The notes beneath the pieces are model-generated. The model saw only the letters and a program-made list of their open reading frames with translations. It did no database searches and had not been told where the DNA came from. Below, one piece after another: positions 10,961-23,057 of a stretch of DNA of 64,000 nt. This DNA is from Metellina segmentata (taxonomy: Eukaryota; Arthropoda; Arachnida; Araneae; Tetragnathidae). Both the position numbers and the translations under genes were made by a program. Location: positions 122,854,486-122,918,485 of the forward strand of contig OX375879.1 of NCBI GenBank assembly GCA_947359465.1. The letters are read 5' to 3'. Within the stretch, counting starts at the first letter, position 1, and each line of letters begins with the position of its first letter.

Positions 10961-11400
10961 CTAATTTTTGAGAGAGGCGAGTATTAATCTTGTAAAGTTT
11001 TTAAAATGAAAATCGTGTTTTTTTCCTCCCTTGGATTTTCTAGTCAGACCGCCGGGTTTTCTGGCTTAGAAGAATTAAATAAAGGTGACCGGGGGAGATT
11101 AATCTTTGTTTCAGGGTCGTTTGTGTGATGAAAAAGCTTAAGCATTTCGGCGGTTTTCTGAAGTCACTTCAGAAATCATTCCAGACTCGTTAATGTATGC
11201 TGCAAATGAATAAAACGCTGTCAATCAATGTAAAAAAAGAATTAACGAGCTGATTATTTTCACGTTTGTAAAACGAAGGACTGTTAAACTAAATGACTTG
11301 GTTTTTTTATGTTAATTTTACATTGTTCCAAAAGTATTCAATTTTAAGAATAATTTACAGTTGAAAAGTGTTACATATAAATCAAGTATTATCCCACTTT
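10961..11400. other. No gene seen
   Basis: AT-rich non-repetitive DNA with poly-T runs. No motif, ORF or repeat I can support. Confidence 0.5.
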
Positions 11401-11404
11401 ACAT

Positions 11405-11530
11405 CTCACCATCTGACCGTGGTCAAAGAGGACGAGTTGTTGTTCTCGCATCTTTCCCCGCGGAGTCGATCCCGGAACGTCATCAGTAGCCCGTAAACGC
11501 TCCTGTGTGACGTTAATTCAACTACCTACC
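11405..11530 (+). mobile_element. SINE family 1, 3' half
   Basis: CACCATCTGACCGTGGTCAA, GTTGTTGTTCTCGCATCTTT, TCGATCCCGGAACGTCATCA and TGTGACGTTAATTCAACTAC in family order. A 5'-truncated copy or remnant. Confidence 0.75.
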
Positions 11531-12087
11531 CTTTGAGTGTGATGGGATTTACGTTCCTCAAGGGCACGTCTTCTTGAGGTGTGTGTGTACGGGCATCACA
11601 AATACGAGGTACCCCATAAATCTTTTCTCCATTTCATTTTCACTTTCGGCAACCTTGCTGATTTTTCTTCCACTCTCATTGTGTTGTATTGCGTTTGGCG
11701 CAGCTGGGCTTAATATTGCCCACGTGCCATTAAAACAGAGAGCAACCACTCAACTCGAGGAATTTCCTGAGTTGTGTAGTGTTGCTTTTCCCCCACAACT
11801 TGCGTTGGACTAAGGTAAGAAGTAAACGTAGGAAATATTTGGCAAAATTGGTAGAAAGTCATTCAAGGAAGAACGCAGTCTGGGGAACGGATCTATACGT
11901 GTGAACCCCTCAGAAGGTTACGGTTATTAAAAGCTTTGTAGTTTAATTACCTGGCCCTGGTGTCGCATGGATGAAATTAAAAAGACAAACCGAATATATT
12001 TATTTTTAGAATATATGGGAGAAAATAACTGAAAAATAAAGTAAATGTTTTCATTTAATCGTTTACTATGCTTTCCAACATCAAAAC

Positions 12088-12399
12088 GCCGACCCATCGG
12101 TCTGGTGGTTAAGGTGTTAGCCTCTAGATTGGAAGGTTCCTGCTTCAAATCCGAGTCAGTGCATGTATGTTTGTAAGCTGGATAAGCTGTATAGAGGCGG
12201 CTGGTGCACCTTTAATATGTCATGGCCGAAAGTCCTCACGTTGGGTCGGTGTGGAAGTTTGGAGAGTGGGGTGCCAACTCAAGTTTTGCCTCGTCATCTG
12301 ACCGTGGTGTCATCCTCGGATCTTTTCCTTAGGGGATTAATCTCAGACAGTTGTCAATAGCCCATTGTGTTACTCCAGTACGACGCTAATTAAAATGAC
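12088..12399 (+). mobile_element. SINE family 1, head A, full length with 17-bp TSD
   Basis: Flanks 12071-12087 and 12400-12416 are duplicates (CTTTCCAACATCAAAAC against CTTTTCAACATCAAAAC, one mismatch), fixing the ends of a 312-bp element. The head GCCGACCCATCGGTCTGGTG then GTTAAGGTGTTAGCC holds the Pol III A box; GGTTCCTGCTTCAAATCCGA holds a slightly decayed B box. The body ends CGACGCTAATTAAAATGAC. Confidence 0.95.
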
Positions 12400-12517
12400 C
12401 TTTTCAACATCAAAACTTTTGAAGGTTATTTTGTTAAGACAATACTTATTTGATAAGTTTAAAAAGAAACGTAACGTATTTAAAGGTACTGACTAAATGC
12501 GGGTGGTTAAAGTAGAG

Positions 12518-12785
12518 GTAGTTGAATTGACGTCACACTCAGGCTACAGAAACGGCTTTAGGCGACATTCCGGGATCAAATCTCGAAAGGAAAGTTCCGA
12601 GGGAACACCTCGTTATTTTGAAGCATTTGCAAACTCTCACATCAAACAAACGTGCGGACACTTCCGTGTCACGACAGATTAAACGTCCACTAGCCCCTCT
12701 CGGCAAAACTGTCTCGTTGGATCGCGTTTGGAAGTCGCATCCCTCCTGTTGCTAAACCGTAACACTACCTACAGTGCTGCAGCGG
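12518..12785 (-). mobile_element. SINE family 1, head B, diverged
   Basis: Minus strand: CACTGTAGGTAGTGTTACGG, TTTAGCAACAGGAGGGATGC (head), ACGTTTAATCTGTCGTGACA, ACGAGGTGTTCCCTCGGAAC and GTGTGACGTCAATTCAACTA. Full span but many changes. Confidence 0.7.
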
Positions 12786-12877
12786 ACCCTTAAACAAGGA
12801 GAAGTAAATGAGTTGACTTCACTCGCATGAAGATTACCATTTTCTGGCTGATCAAAGTTCTAAATCTCAGATATGGA

Positions 12878-12955
12878 AGGTAGTTAACTAAAGTCGCATT
12901 GAATTAACGGGCTATTGGTGACTGTACGAGATGAAACTTAAAACTGGAAATTTGG
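12878..12955 (-). mobile_element. SINE family 1, 3' fragment
   Basis: GAAGGTAGTTAACTAAAGTC, GGGCTATTGGTGACTGTACG: minus-strand tail only. Confidence 0.6.
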
Positions 12956-13014
12956 ACTGCGAGGTTTACTTGCTTATCGACCATTGGATAGTCATCGACA
13001 CCCATTAAATTAAG

Positions 13015-14085
13015 GTGTACACGTATATACTAGAAGAATTTTATTTTAAATTTTGATTTTAAAAATCAGGTTTTTTTTTTTTTTGCCTTAGGTAATTGGC
13101 GTATTCTTAAAAACATTTCAGGGAGAAAAAAATCGGATTGTGCGAATAATTAATCATCTAATTAACGTATAATTAGAAAAAAAATGTTTTTTGAAAGGTG
13201 ATACCTCAAATTTTAAGTTGTTCAGAAAATCGACTCTTGAACTCTTATCAGAAAGTATTTCTTATATTATTCTTCATGTTCTGCCGACCAACCGGTATAG
13301 TGGTTAAGGTGTTAGCCTCTAGATAGGAAGGTTCCTGGTTCGAATCCGGGTTCGGGCATGGATGTTTGTAAACGTATGGTGTAGAGGCGGCTGGTGCACC
13401 TTAAATCTGTCGTGGCCGAAAGTCCTCACGTTGGGTTGGCCTGGAAGTTTGGAGAGTGGGGTGCCAGCTCAGGTGTTGCTTCGTCATCTGACCGTGGTTC
13501 AAAATTACGAGGTGTTGTCCTCGGATCTTTTCCTTAAGGGACTGATCCCGGACCGTCGTCAATAGCCCGTTGTGTAGCTCTAGTACGACGTTAACTAAAA
13601 TTACCAATTACCATCTTCATGTTCTGAGCCTCCGTGAAGTTGTTACAAGAAATAGTTTCTTATTTACGATTTTTGAATAGCCAAAGCGCAAAATAAATCA
13701 ACATTTTTTCAGGAATTTCAACATTTAAATATCCATTTCCTGACTAAATATTCTGATTGAAGTTCAAAACATTCACTGTATTATATAAATCATAATGATG
13801 TAAAAATAATTACAACAGATGAATTGATTGTTGAGTCATCACGCTTTGAACAAAGCATATCTATTGCAAAAACGTAGTTCTTCAGAAATGTGTTTAAAGT
13901 TTTGGAAAGGCGTCTGTTCATGGTGACAGTAGCTAACAAAAACTCTTGTAACTAAAATTGTATTTCTAATATTTGCAAGATCTTGGCATCGTTTAAAAGC
14001 TAAGAAATTTGGAAAAATTTTGAATTCATAAAACAACTATTGATATTCGGGACGATTTTCTTGATTTCTAGTTGTCTTAAACTAA
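13015..14085 (+). mobile_element. ~750-bp TIR element, copy 2, split by a SINE
   Basis: Left end AAGGTGTACACGTATATACT; the right part runs to TTGATTTCTAGTTGTCTTAA. Landmarks match copy 1: ACATTTCAGGGAGAAAAAAA, TAATTAATCATCTAATTAAC, GAGCCTCCGTGAAGTTGTTA, GCAAGATCTTGGCATCGTTT. A 330-bp SINE (13284-13613) is inserted in the middle. Confidence 0.85.
13284..13613 (+). mobile_element. SINE family 1, head A, full length with 13-bp TSD (reference copy)
   Basis: TCTTCATGTTCTG is perfectly repeated at 13271-13283 and 13614-13626, and the empty site is preserved in the other copies of the host repeat. The head CCGACCAACCGGTATAGTGG then TTAAGGTGTTAGCC contains the A box, and GGTTCGAATCCGGG is a perfect B box. 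The body runs GGCGGCTGGTGCACCTTAAA, GAAGTTTGGAGAGTGGGGTG, CATCTGACCGTGGTTCAAAA, GATCCCGGACCGTCGTCAAT and ends ACGACGTTAACTAAAATTAC. Best guide to family structure in the window. Confidence 0.97.
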
Positions 14086-14149
14086 ACTTTCTTGACTTAA
14101 ACACCAAACGTGGTAAAAACTGTAATCTACTGCATTTTAAGGAAGCCCC

Positions 14150-14760
14150 TATACATATGCATCACGTAGAGCATTTGAGTACCAGGAACTAACGCCCCCT
14201 TTCGAATTGTTTATCAACCCCTGAAAATCCTTTCCGTACCGATTGGCATTTAACGCGGCCATTTAAATATCCTTTTATCGCACCCCTTCAGCGATGTTAT
14301 TTACATTTCCCGTGACACGAGTCGTGACAAAATACGACGTGGCTTAAAGCGTCCAACTTCTCAAAACAAATCGGCCTGCCCTTCGGATTTAAAAACTCGA
14401 CGTGACAGTTGGGCCCAGCAAATAAACGGTGCCGCGTGCGTTTTTTCATTCCCGGCGAACGTTCGAAGTAAGTAGTTTCTGGGGAACGTCGTTTTTCTCC
14501 ACCCTAAGTGCCGTCCAGGGAGTAAAACCGGGCCTTCCTTTTTCTTTCGAGTTTTCTTCTATCTAGGTGTTTGAAGAACCGCCGTATTTAGACGTGTCAC
14601 CTGACTTTAATCCGCGTACTCCAGTTTACGGCCCTTGCGTACGTCATCCGGGAGTGTGTTATGGGAGGTTTATGCACACACTCGCGACAAATCCGACTAC
14701 AGGATATTTACTGTCCCTGAAGCCCTCCAGCAAACGGGGGGTGGGTGGTGGCGAAGTCTA
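14150..14760. other. Unique GC-richer island
   Basis: Single-copy sequence with blocks such as GAACGTTCGAAGTAAG and GGGAGTGTGTTATGGGAGGT. The frame at 14567 is open for 78 codons but shows no domain. Candidate regulatory DNA. Confidence 0.25.
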
Positions 14761-14904
14761 TCTTCCTGTTTATTTCTCTCTTCTGTGTGTCTTACTTGAT
14801 TGACTTCGTTGCTTGGTTCAGTTAGGTCCTTGCGCCATAAAACCCCAAACCAACACCAAGTGTAAGTAGCTGTGGCAGTTGTTTGATCAACGTCGTGCTG
14901 TTGC

Positions 14905-15110
14905 AACACAACAGGTAACTGGCGAAGCTTCGGGATCCCTCCCGATTGGAAAGATCCGAGGACAACGCTTCGTCATTTTGATCCACTCTCCCATTTTTTA
15001 CACCATACCAACTTGAGGATCTTTGAGGCCACGACAGATTTAACGTGTACCAGCCTCCGTGTAACGAAGGTTTTGAGTTTAGCTATCGCTAGCCATTCCG
15101 CTATCTGCCA
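14905..15110 (-). mobile_element. SINE family 1, head B, truncated tail
   Basis: Minus strand: GCTAGCGATAGCTAAACTCA, TACACGGAGGCTGGTACACG, TTAAATCTGTCGTGGCCTCA, then GTTGTCCTCGGATCTTTCCA. The last ~40 bp are lost. Confidence 0.75.
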
Positions 15111-15560
15111 AATGTCGACGAGTACCTGTTAATTCACATGATCTAATAAAGGGTTAAAAACAAATTTCCCACTGCATTTGTCAGCATGGGACTAGTACCC
15201 ATTGGTATAGAATCATGAACCTTGCATATACCCGGCTATAGAAAAATCTAGAACTAAAAACCTGTATCGAGTGTTGGCAAATTGTAAACCCTTACTGCTT
15301 AGTGTTGCGAACCCATCGAGGTTCTAAACTTAGGTTCACTGTACGAAATGCATGCTCAAGGAAAAGCAGCATTTACAGATTTACGTTCGTTGTCGTTCTT
15401 GTGCTGAAATCAACACGAAAATGGTATAGTAGTTATTATGGTAGTCAACTATGGGGGATACCTTTTATAACTTTTTCACTAAGGTTTACCAGCTGACCAT
15501 AGTTATTACTCAATTTAGCGAAAGCCGAGAAATTCTGTGCTTCTTAGTCTACTTATTTCT
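15110..15560. other. No gene seen
   Basis: AT-rich, no repeat family or ORF with a domain. Confidence 0.5.
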
Positions 15561-15564
15561 TAGC

Positions 15565-16770
15565 TATATAGAGAGGGATTTTCGGTGGAAAAAATAACTG
15601 ATTGACCAAGTTTTTACCTTTCTATTCAAATTCTACGCATTATACATATTATTACATCCTTAGATTGTAGCAATCTCGGAATGGTAACGTTTGGTTTTAA
15701 ACAAATTGGCGTTGACCAATCATTTATAATTTAGGAATTTCTTCGGAGTTTTTATTGGCTGTTCAGTAAATATGAATCGTCTCGGAAGCTTGTCTGAAAA
15801 TGCCTTTTAGAAACGATTATTTATATTAATTTGTTTAAAACAAACGAACTGTGTCTACCAAAAAATCAACTTTCCTCTTCAATTTCGTTTCTAAATATGT
15901 AAATAAAAAAATAAATTAGTCTATAATCCTTTTATTACTGACTTCTTGAACATTTAAGGAAGAAAATAATGTTCGGCCACTTTTATCATATTCACAAGCA
16001 AACGCAAAAATAAAAGTAATCGTTTCTAAATATTACAGACGAGTGAGAGGGATATTCAATGTAAAATAAACAATCCTGATGAAAGACAGAGATTTTACTT
16101 ACTGTGCCCAAATGCAAACACTCGTCATGACACACGTCAGGATTACCTTAATATACAGTTGATCACCGTTTTGTCAACGATTGGCTTTTAACCCTTTTAG
16201 CGTTGATCATGAGCAAATAAGAATTGATTCTTTGCAACTTCTCTGAGAGCTTTTTACTGTCGAGCTAAATAAACTAGATGAGTGTAGTGTTTTTGAGCTG
16301 GTATACATTTTCTTTATTCATTTCGGACGTGGTGGCACTTGCTTTGTTCTTGAGCACTATTCCAGCTGGTCGAAATTAGACCAATTTAGTATGTGATAGG
16401 TCTACACCGATCAGAACAAACACCGAAATGGCGATAAACTGCATTTGAGGGTAATCTTGATATATATCGTGTGATAGAATTTGGTACCAGGAAATGAAAT
16501 CTTCGTTTTGTGTCTGACTTGTTCGTTTACATTGAAAAAATCCCTCTCATAATCGTCTATTTGTAATTAGTTTAAGAAATGGATTGTCAATAAAAAATAA
16601 TTTTCACATCAACTTCTCTGTTTAAAAATACATCAATCGAAATAAATGAATTAACTAGCAATCTATTCATTCTCTTGAACATCGAAAGAAGTAAATGATA
16701 TTTTGATCTTTTTGTCATTCACAAGTCAGCAAATATTAAAACAATCGTTTCCTAATATTTCAGTTACGCT
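15565..16770 (+). repeat. Duplicated degenerate AT-rich repeat block
   Basis: Two diverged direct copies are visible. AGAGAGGGATTTTCGGTGGA (15571) matches GAGAGGGATATTCAATGTAA (16045), and TCTTGAACATTTAAGGAAGA then TCATATTCACAAGCAAACGC (15945-16020) matches TCTTGAACATCGAAAGAAGT then TCATTCACAAGTCAGCAAAT (16673-16735), each ending in ATCGTTTCTAAATATTACAG-like sequence. GGCGTTGACCAATCA recurs at 43.7 kb. Non-coding, origin unknown. Confidence 0.6.
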
Positions 16771-18480
16771 TATTCAATTCAGAATTAGAATTTTCAAAAT
16801 AATCCTCACTTGGTGTGGATGCTTCTTTCATTGTACCCAAGAATCAGTTATTTTTAGCAATTATATTCGAATTGTTTTGTTTAGTAGTTGTATTTGAAGT
16901 AGTGAAATTAATAGAACCATTCCAATTAACTAAGCATTAAATTAAATTCCCATTACTTGCATTATATTAAATTAAATTGTTGACAAAGCCATTGTTAGTT
17001 ACAATTTTTTCAATGTCGCCAGAAGAGTTGACTCACCAAAATGCTGTCAAAGCGAATTTTACACCTAGATTAAAAGCATTAATACAAAACTATATATAAA
17101 CAAGATTATTTTTGTTTCCTCACTTTAATCTCGTATTTTACCTGTCTACCTCTTGAGAACAAATTCCAAATATAAATATTTACAAAGTGTTCTGATTCAT
17201 ACGAATAGAATATTCCGAAGTATTTCGCATATTTGATTTGTAAACTATTGTCTTGTCTTTGCTGATGTTTTACACCGTGCAGTATCTACAACATTGCCAC
17301 TTGAGGATTGATTCAGATATTATTCGTGTTAAACATGTGTCTCTGTGTGTCAAACTGTGTCGAATTTATTTATTTCGTTTCGAGGTTGTCTTTTAAATAG
17401 ATAAATAAGTCATTCCTTTTCTACAAAATTCAGATGATTTAAAATTAATGTTTATCTTACATTAATTTTGTGTCTAGAAATCATTTTTCACCCATCAAAT
17501 TTTTTTAATATTGCAAATAAAAATACAATTTTTTCGAATTTTAATTTATCTATAGAAGACTTCGTAAAGGCTTTAGTTCCTAATATGATCTTTTAAAATA
17601 CGCTAATCCGTATTTTGATTTGACGATTCACAGGAGAATGTCTAAGAGATCAAATTGAATTTGTTTTCCATTCTATTGACGCCACGATTTTACACCCTTA
17701 CAGAGCACCAAACAGAGCTAACTATGCTATAAATATGTGTACAGTTAATGTTTTAACAGAAATAGTTTTCCAAACAGAGTTTAATTTATTTTCTTCCAAC
17801 GAAAATTATCTCTCACTTCAACAAAACATTGCACACACACTAAAAACATTCAAAAGATACACGACATAATTTCTCAATTTTTCTAATTGAATGGGAGGAC
17901 CGACTTCAAACACGATGTTTCAAAAATATTTCGAAATAAATACTTTTTATGAAAAAATTCTTATTTATAAATTTTAATTTCGTTAATTTGTTGCAATTTC
18001 AAATTTTAAAAGACTTAGAGATTACAGGAGTAAAAATGGTATGGGACGCATTTATGTGCGACGCATTAGGATTTAAAAAAAATGTTTTCAGCGAACTTTT
18101 CTGAAAATGTTTTGGTGACAGTGAAGTGTAGTTGACAGTCTACGCTTATTGGAGGAAAGAAAAGTGGAATTCGGGATGTAACAAGGAATTTAACGGATTT
18201 GGACTTCCACATATCCTCGCAAAATATAATTTCTGTATCAAATTTAAAATATTTATAAATGGTTTAGTGCGCTAAGATAAGGTTAAGAGTAATATCGCAG
18301 TGGAGCAGCAATACGGGCTACAACAACGGGTGTTAAGGTAAAATTGACATAAGAAGATTATGAGAGCCATTTCTGTCATTTAAATATAAGTGGTGGTTGT
18401 CTTTCTTTGGTGATGCGTGTATTCTGTGCATTTTCTGAACGTGACGTCAATGGGCTTATTCTTCGAGTCCGATTTCAGCA
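16771..18480. other. Very AT-rich DNA, no gene seen
   Basis: No SINE, TIR or coding signal. Frames are short and stop-dense. Confidence 0.55.
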
Positions 18481-18486
18481 TTTTGC

Positions 18487-18620
18487 GCGGTGTGGAAGTT
18501 GGAGAGTGGAATGCCAGCTCAGGTGGTGTCCTCGCATCTTACCCATAATAATTAATCCCTGACTGTCGTCAATGATCCGTTATATTTCTCTGGCGTAACG
18601 TTAATTACCTATCTACCTAT
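18487..18620 (+). mobile_element. SINE family 1, 3' half
   Basis: GTGTGGAAGTTGGAGAGTGG, GCCAGCTCAGGTGGTGTCCT, then a GTAACGTTAATTACCTATCT tail. 5' truncated. Confidence 0.75.
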
Positions 18621-18712
18621 CGATTTCAGCACTTAACTCGTGAAAATTCCAAAGAAGGAATTCCTAATTGATATCTGATAGTTGATAGTGTCAGCAGCAA
18701 ATAGATTAATCA

Positions 18713-18790
18713 CCAAACGTTGTTAAAATGGCGATCAAATACCGTTTAAGGTAATCCTCATGTGTATTATGCAAGAGCATATGGACTGCT
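18713..18790 (+). repeat. Dispersed repeat fragment (AAAATGGCGATCAAATACCG)
   Basis: Shares the order AAAATGGCGAT..ACTGCATTTAAGGTAATCCTGAT..TATTGTGCAAGAGCAT with segments near 1310, 16425 and, inverted, 16130 and 43670. Confidence 0.5.
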
Positions 18791-18895
18791 GAAGTAACAA
18801 CTTCTTAGACGGTCTGGGTTGTTCGTTTTTACCTTGAAAATTCCTGTTAAACGGAAATAATTTTTTTTATTTCTCCTTTTACAATGAGGCTATAT

Positions 18896-19004
18896 GTTGT
18901 TCTCGAATCTTTCCCTTAGGCATCGATCCCAACCTTCACTAATAGGTAATAATGGTATTGCTCCGAGTAATGATGTTGCTTCATTGCGAAGTATCTACCT
19001 ATCA
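18896..19004 (+). mobile_element. SINE family 1, diverged 3' fragment
   Basis: TTGTTCTCGAATCTTTCCCT, ATCGATCCCAACCTTCACTA and a TATCTACCTATC end in family order; an internal duplication (GCTCCGAGTAATGATGTTGC) distorts it. Confidence 0.5.
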
Positions 19005-19303
19005 TTCATTTAATTGGAGAGAGATTTTCATTGTGAATAAACACACCAGATGGAAATTTTTATATCCGCTTGTTATATACTCTCGCATGGTACGGATCAG
19101 TTTTACCTTAAAATGTAGTTTATCACTATTTAGCTTTTAAATCGAATAGGTGTTAACCTATCCATTATCATTTCCCAATAGGAATTTCTACTGTCAAAGT
19201 ACTGAATTTGTATTCTAAAAACAAGGTCACTTGTGTAATGTTCAGATATCGTACAGAATACAACACTCTATTTAGCATGACAGAAATTGTATGGCCTTCC
19301 AAA

Positions 19304-19364
19304 CAGTCGCCGACAGCCCGTTGTGTTGCTCTAATGTCACGTTAATTCAAAACCTACCTACCAT
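19304..19364 (+). mobile_element. SINE family 1, last 60 bp
   Basis: AGTCGCCGACAGCCCGTTGT, GTTGCTCTAATGTCACGTTA, ATTCAAAACCTACCTACC. Confidence 0.7.
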
Positions 19365-20683
19365 GAGTACTGAGGCAATACTGTTCCTTAATCACATATT
19401 GAAGTTATCCGAACACGTTCGAGACGCTGTTTTAAAATGGGGTACACAAACATTTTAATGATATTTTTATATTTAGTGTTATTAAACAAAATCATTATGC
19501 TACGAATAATTCAAATATTCATTAATAATTTTGTATGAAATTTTAAAGAAATTTGTCAAAAACTTCCAACGTGCTACATGAAACTATTCAATCCCTTTGA
19601 AAAATGATGCTACCAAAATAAACTAAATGTACTTTTCTAAGGAATGAACTAGAATCAAAAGGATATTGAAATAAACAAAAATTTTACAAGCGATCGAAAC
19701 ACGAATACAAGATTTTGGACAGTTTTACAGTCCTAATTCTTAAATAAAGGGCCATAATTTTAAAACTTTTACACTCAGCATCATTATTTTCTACTTCAAT
19801 ATTAGCTTAGAGTAAAAATAGTTTGAAGTGTATCGTTTGCACTCTCTCTTGGTTTTACTTTTTGTGAAAACAATTTTGTTTTTCACTTCTCCTTTAAAAT
19901 GTTCACACCATTTACAAAAGAGAAACCTTTCTAAATTTATATTTGCAAAAAAAAAGTAAGTTTTAAATTTAAATTATGGCAGATTTTTGTCTTTTAACGG
20001 CCATTTTCGGTGTTTTCATACCTACTTCCGGTTTTCCCGCCTTGATTAAAATCTTAATAGCTCTGCAACTTATTAACTTAGAGAAAAAATCAAATATATT
20101 TTAGAAAGTCAAATAAATACTTTATCCAAGAAGATCAAAAAACTTTTTTTTTGAATATTTCGTCAAAAATGACATTTTTAACGTGTTCGGATACCTTAAG
20201 TGATTATATGTTCACATTCATTTCTTTATTGTTGTTAAAATACCTTACAGACCCCCATTTTACTGGAAATTATGCTTTTTATCAATCATTTCTTTTTGTG
20301 TCGTTATCGGGGCAAGCGCTGTTCCAGTTTCTTCGTGAGGGTCGCCGAACAAAGGGGGAATCTGGCCTCGAGCCAAATGATTCTTTTTTTCGATTTCTGC
20401 CACCAGCCCATTCGATGGAAAGATTGCTCCACCTCTGTCATGTAGAGGGATTATCCTCAAAACGTTGATTATTTGACGATAATCAAATCAAAATGGAGAG
20501 AACTAGAACTCTGATTTTCTATGGAAGTTTCGGAAGATGCCTCCTTTTTGTGTGTGCATGCGTTGTTACGGAGAATGAAATGAAATGCGAGACATCATTT
20601 TAAACAGCATTGTATAAACATTTATTTAAATTAATAAAAGAGTAATAGAAATTTTGAAAGATTTTTGTGCACTGGTCCCCTTA
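19365..20683. other. No gene or recognised repeat
   Basis: Long AT-rich tract. A 105-codon frame at 20151 has no domain. A conserved-looking GC-richer patch at about 20320-20460 is single copy. Confidence 0.5.
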
Positions 20684-20980
20684 ATAGGTAGCTAGGTATT
20701 TAATTAACGTCGAACTGGAGGAACAGAACGGGCTATTGGCGCCGGTCCCGGATCAAACCCGAAATGAAAGATCCGGAGACAACACGTTGTTTTGAGACAT
20801 AGTCAGATGACGAGGTCACAAGTGACCCCAACTTTCAAACTCTGAAACCACGTGTGGAAATTTGAAGTCACGACATATTTTACATACACCCCTATACACG
20901 ACGGTCTTACGTTTCATTTGAGCTATCAATCCTCTCATTGCTAATCCGTTACTCGTTCACTTAGCTACGGTGTCCCTAAT
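20684..20980 (-). mobile_element. SINE family 1, head B, full length
   Basis: Minus strand: ACCGTAGCTAAGTGAACGAG, TAACGGATTAGCAATGAGAG, ACATAGTGTGA-free head, then GTCGTGACTTCAAATTTCCA, GTGACCTCGTCATCTGACTA, GGCGCCAATAGCCCGTTCTG and a TTAATTAAATACCTAGCTAC tail. Confidence 0.85.
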
Positions 20981-21257
20981 GGATGAATAAGTTACACAAA
21001 ATGCTCACGAAGACATTCGAATCAGAAAACTGACCTGGCACTAACTTTTTATTAGATGAAATGACCAGATTATTATTTTGCCATCACAAAAATATCGCCA
21101 CTTTATTTATCGGGGCTCACACAAATAAAACTTAAACATTCTTGGCAATCGCCAAATACATGAAAAATTACGCCAAGAACTCTCTCGGAAGCACGCAGGG
21201 AGCGAACTATCTGGATGGCAACACAATTGGTCAAAATGTAATGGTAGTTGGGAATGT

Positions 21258-21573
21258 GTAATTAATGTCCTACTAGAGTACCACAACGGGCTATTGACGA
21301 CGGTCCGGGATCAGTCCCCAGAGGTTTAGAATCGAGTATAACACCACGTCATTTTGAACCACGGTCAGATGAGGAGGAAACACCTGAGCTAACACCACAC
21401 TCTCCAAACTTCCACACCATGCCAACGTGTGGACTTTAACACTCGGCCGATTTAAGGTGCACCAGTCGCCTCTACGCCATGCGCTTACCAACATCCATGA
21501 ACTGACCCGGAAGCGAACCAGGAATCTTCTGATCTAGAGGCTAACACCTAAACCACCAAACCGATGGGTCGGC
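21258..21573 (-). mobile_element. SINE family 1, head A, full length
   Basis: Minus strand: GCCGACCCATCGGTTTGGTG, GTTTAGGTGTTAGCCTCTAG, ATTCCTGGTTCGCTTCCGGG, GAGGCGACTGGTGCACCTTA, GTGGAAGTTTGGAGAGTGTG and CGTCAATAGCCCGTTGTGGT. B box retained in part. Confidence 0.9.
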
Positions 21574-22299
21574 ATTCAAACAAAGGAATGCAACGTTGTG
21601 GAACGTGATAAAAGCAGGATTCTTCGATCCACAAGTTAACCCTTTGACATGAGACGTCTAAGTAGTGCTATGTAGCTATACATAGTGACTAAGATCTATT
21701 AACTGAAAGAATCCTATGACGGATTCGATGGCTCGAGTTCAAATCTGTTTAAAGGTCATGAAAGGGTAGTGGGAAAATATGTATAGGTGAATCTCTCTTT
21801 GGGTTGAATGACGAGGTGGTTATCATCATATATTTAGATTTGGGATGAATATTGAACGTCACCAATACCAGTTGCTGCAGTGATCTAAATTAAACACTGA
21901 TTCAACTTAGATCCTACATTACCCTAACAAGAGTAGTGTCGACATTTTCAAAAGAAATGGTAACGGTGTGATCATATGAACAGAAAATTAAATCCCTTTC
22001 CTTTGCCTTCACTAAATCGCGGTTGCTCTTGGGTTTAAAGTGGTTTTGCATGGTCTCTAAATGGATTCAAATTTAGCGTTGAGTGTTGGGTAAAACCGTT
22101 GATCTCAGGGAAATACTTTGTGAAGAAGACCCTTAAGTGCTTTCATTCCATTTTTTTTTTGTATTCGAAAATACGTAATGCACTTCGTGAGAATTGAACC
22201 AGGCTGTTTAGGAGCCGCTGTTCACGTGACCGAAAGACAGGGAAGTGAAACCTCCTTTGTAAGGTGATCAGGGGACAGTTGTATTTGAAATAATATACC
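21574..22299. other. No gene seen; possible ancient SINE scrap
   Basis: A very diverged body-like segment may lie near 21730-21890 (GAATGACGAGGTGGTTATCA, GAACGTCACCAATACCAGTT), below the level I would call. Nothing else recognised. Confidence 0.35.
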
Positions 22300-22598
22300 A
22301 TTTGAACAACACAATAGGATACTGGCGACTGTCTGGGATTCGTTCCCAAAGAAAATAACCAAGGACAACCACATGTCATATGGAACCACGGTCAGATGAC
22401 GAGGTCACCACCTGAGCTGGCAGACCCCACTCGAAATTTCCACACAAACGTGAGGACATTTGAGGCCACGGCACATTTCACGCGAACCAGCCCCTATGGA
22501 CAATCGAATTTGACAATATCTTGGGTCGAATCGAGTTTCGAACTCGGAACCCTCTGGTTGCTAATCCGCTACTCTGTCAACCGGGCTGCTGCTGCCCT
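22300..22598 (-). mobile_element. SINE family 1, head B, full length
   Basis: Minus strand: GGGCAGCAGCAGCCCGGTTG, AGAGTAGCGGATTAGCAACC, GAGGGTTCCGAGTTCGAAAC (B box), GAAATGTGCCGTGGCCTCAA, CGTCATCTGACCGTGGTTCC. Confidence 0.88.
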
Positions 22599-22599
22599 G

Positions 22600-23055
22600 A
22601 TTAGGGGATTCATGAAATTCGAAACCTTTTGAGGCGATGCACACGAAGAAAACATAAGAGCATACAGAAACCAAGAGAAAATTGTGTTTCCCCAACTCTA
22701 TATATTACGTGGCACGCAAAAAAGACGTTATTTGTTATCGAGTTTTGGCAACACTATACGATTGTTTGTTTACCACGAAGCCTCACGCCGCAATTGAATT
22801 TATAGCGTTATAGGTCATTTTCAGGGCCAACAAGTTCAACAAAAGACGCATGTACTTCAACTTTTGAGAACAAACTCAATTAAAATGTGTATGGGTGGCT
22901 CGAGTGCTGGGGAAATGTACACACAAACAACATTCATAATTAGCTCAAAGTTTTCATTTGAATTCCAAATTGTTCGATTTCTGATTCCAGAGGTACTGTA
23001 TATCTTTTCTGTAATACAACCAATTTGTATTTTAAATATTTTTTTTTTTGGAATA
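22600..23055. other. No gene seen
   Basis: Single-copy AT-rich sequence with no supported feature before the TA-rich element at 23058. Confidence 0.45.
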
Positions 23056-23057
23056 TC

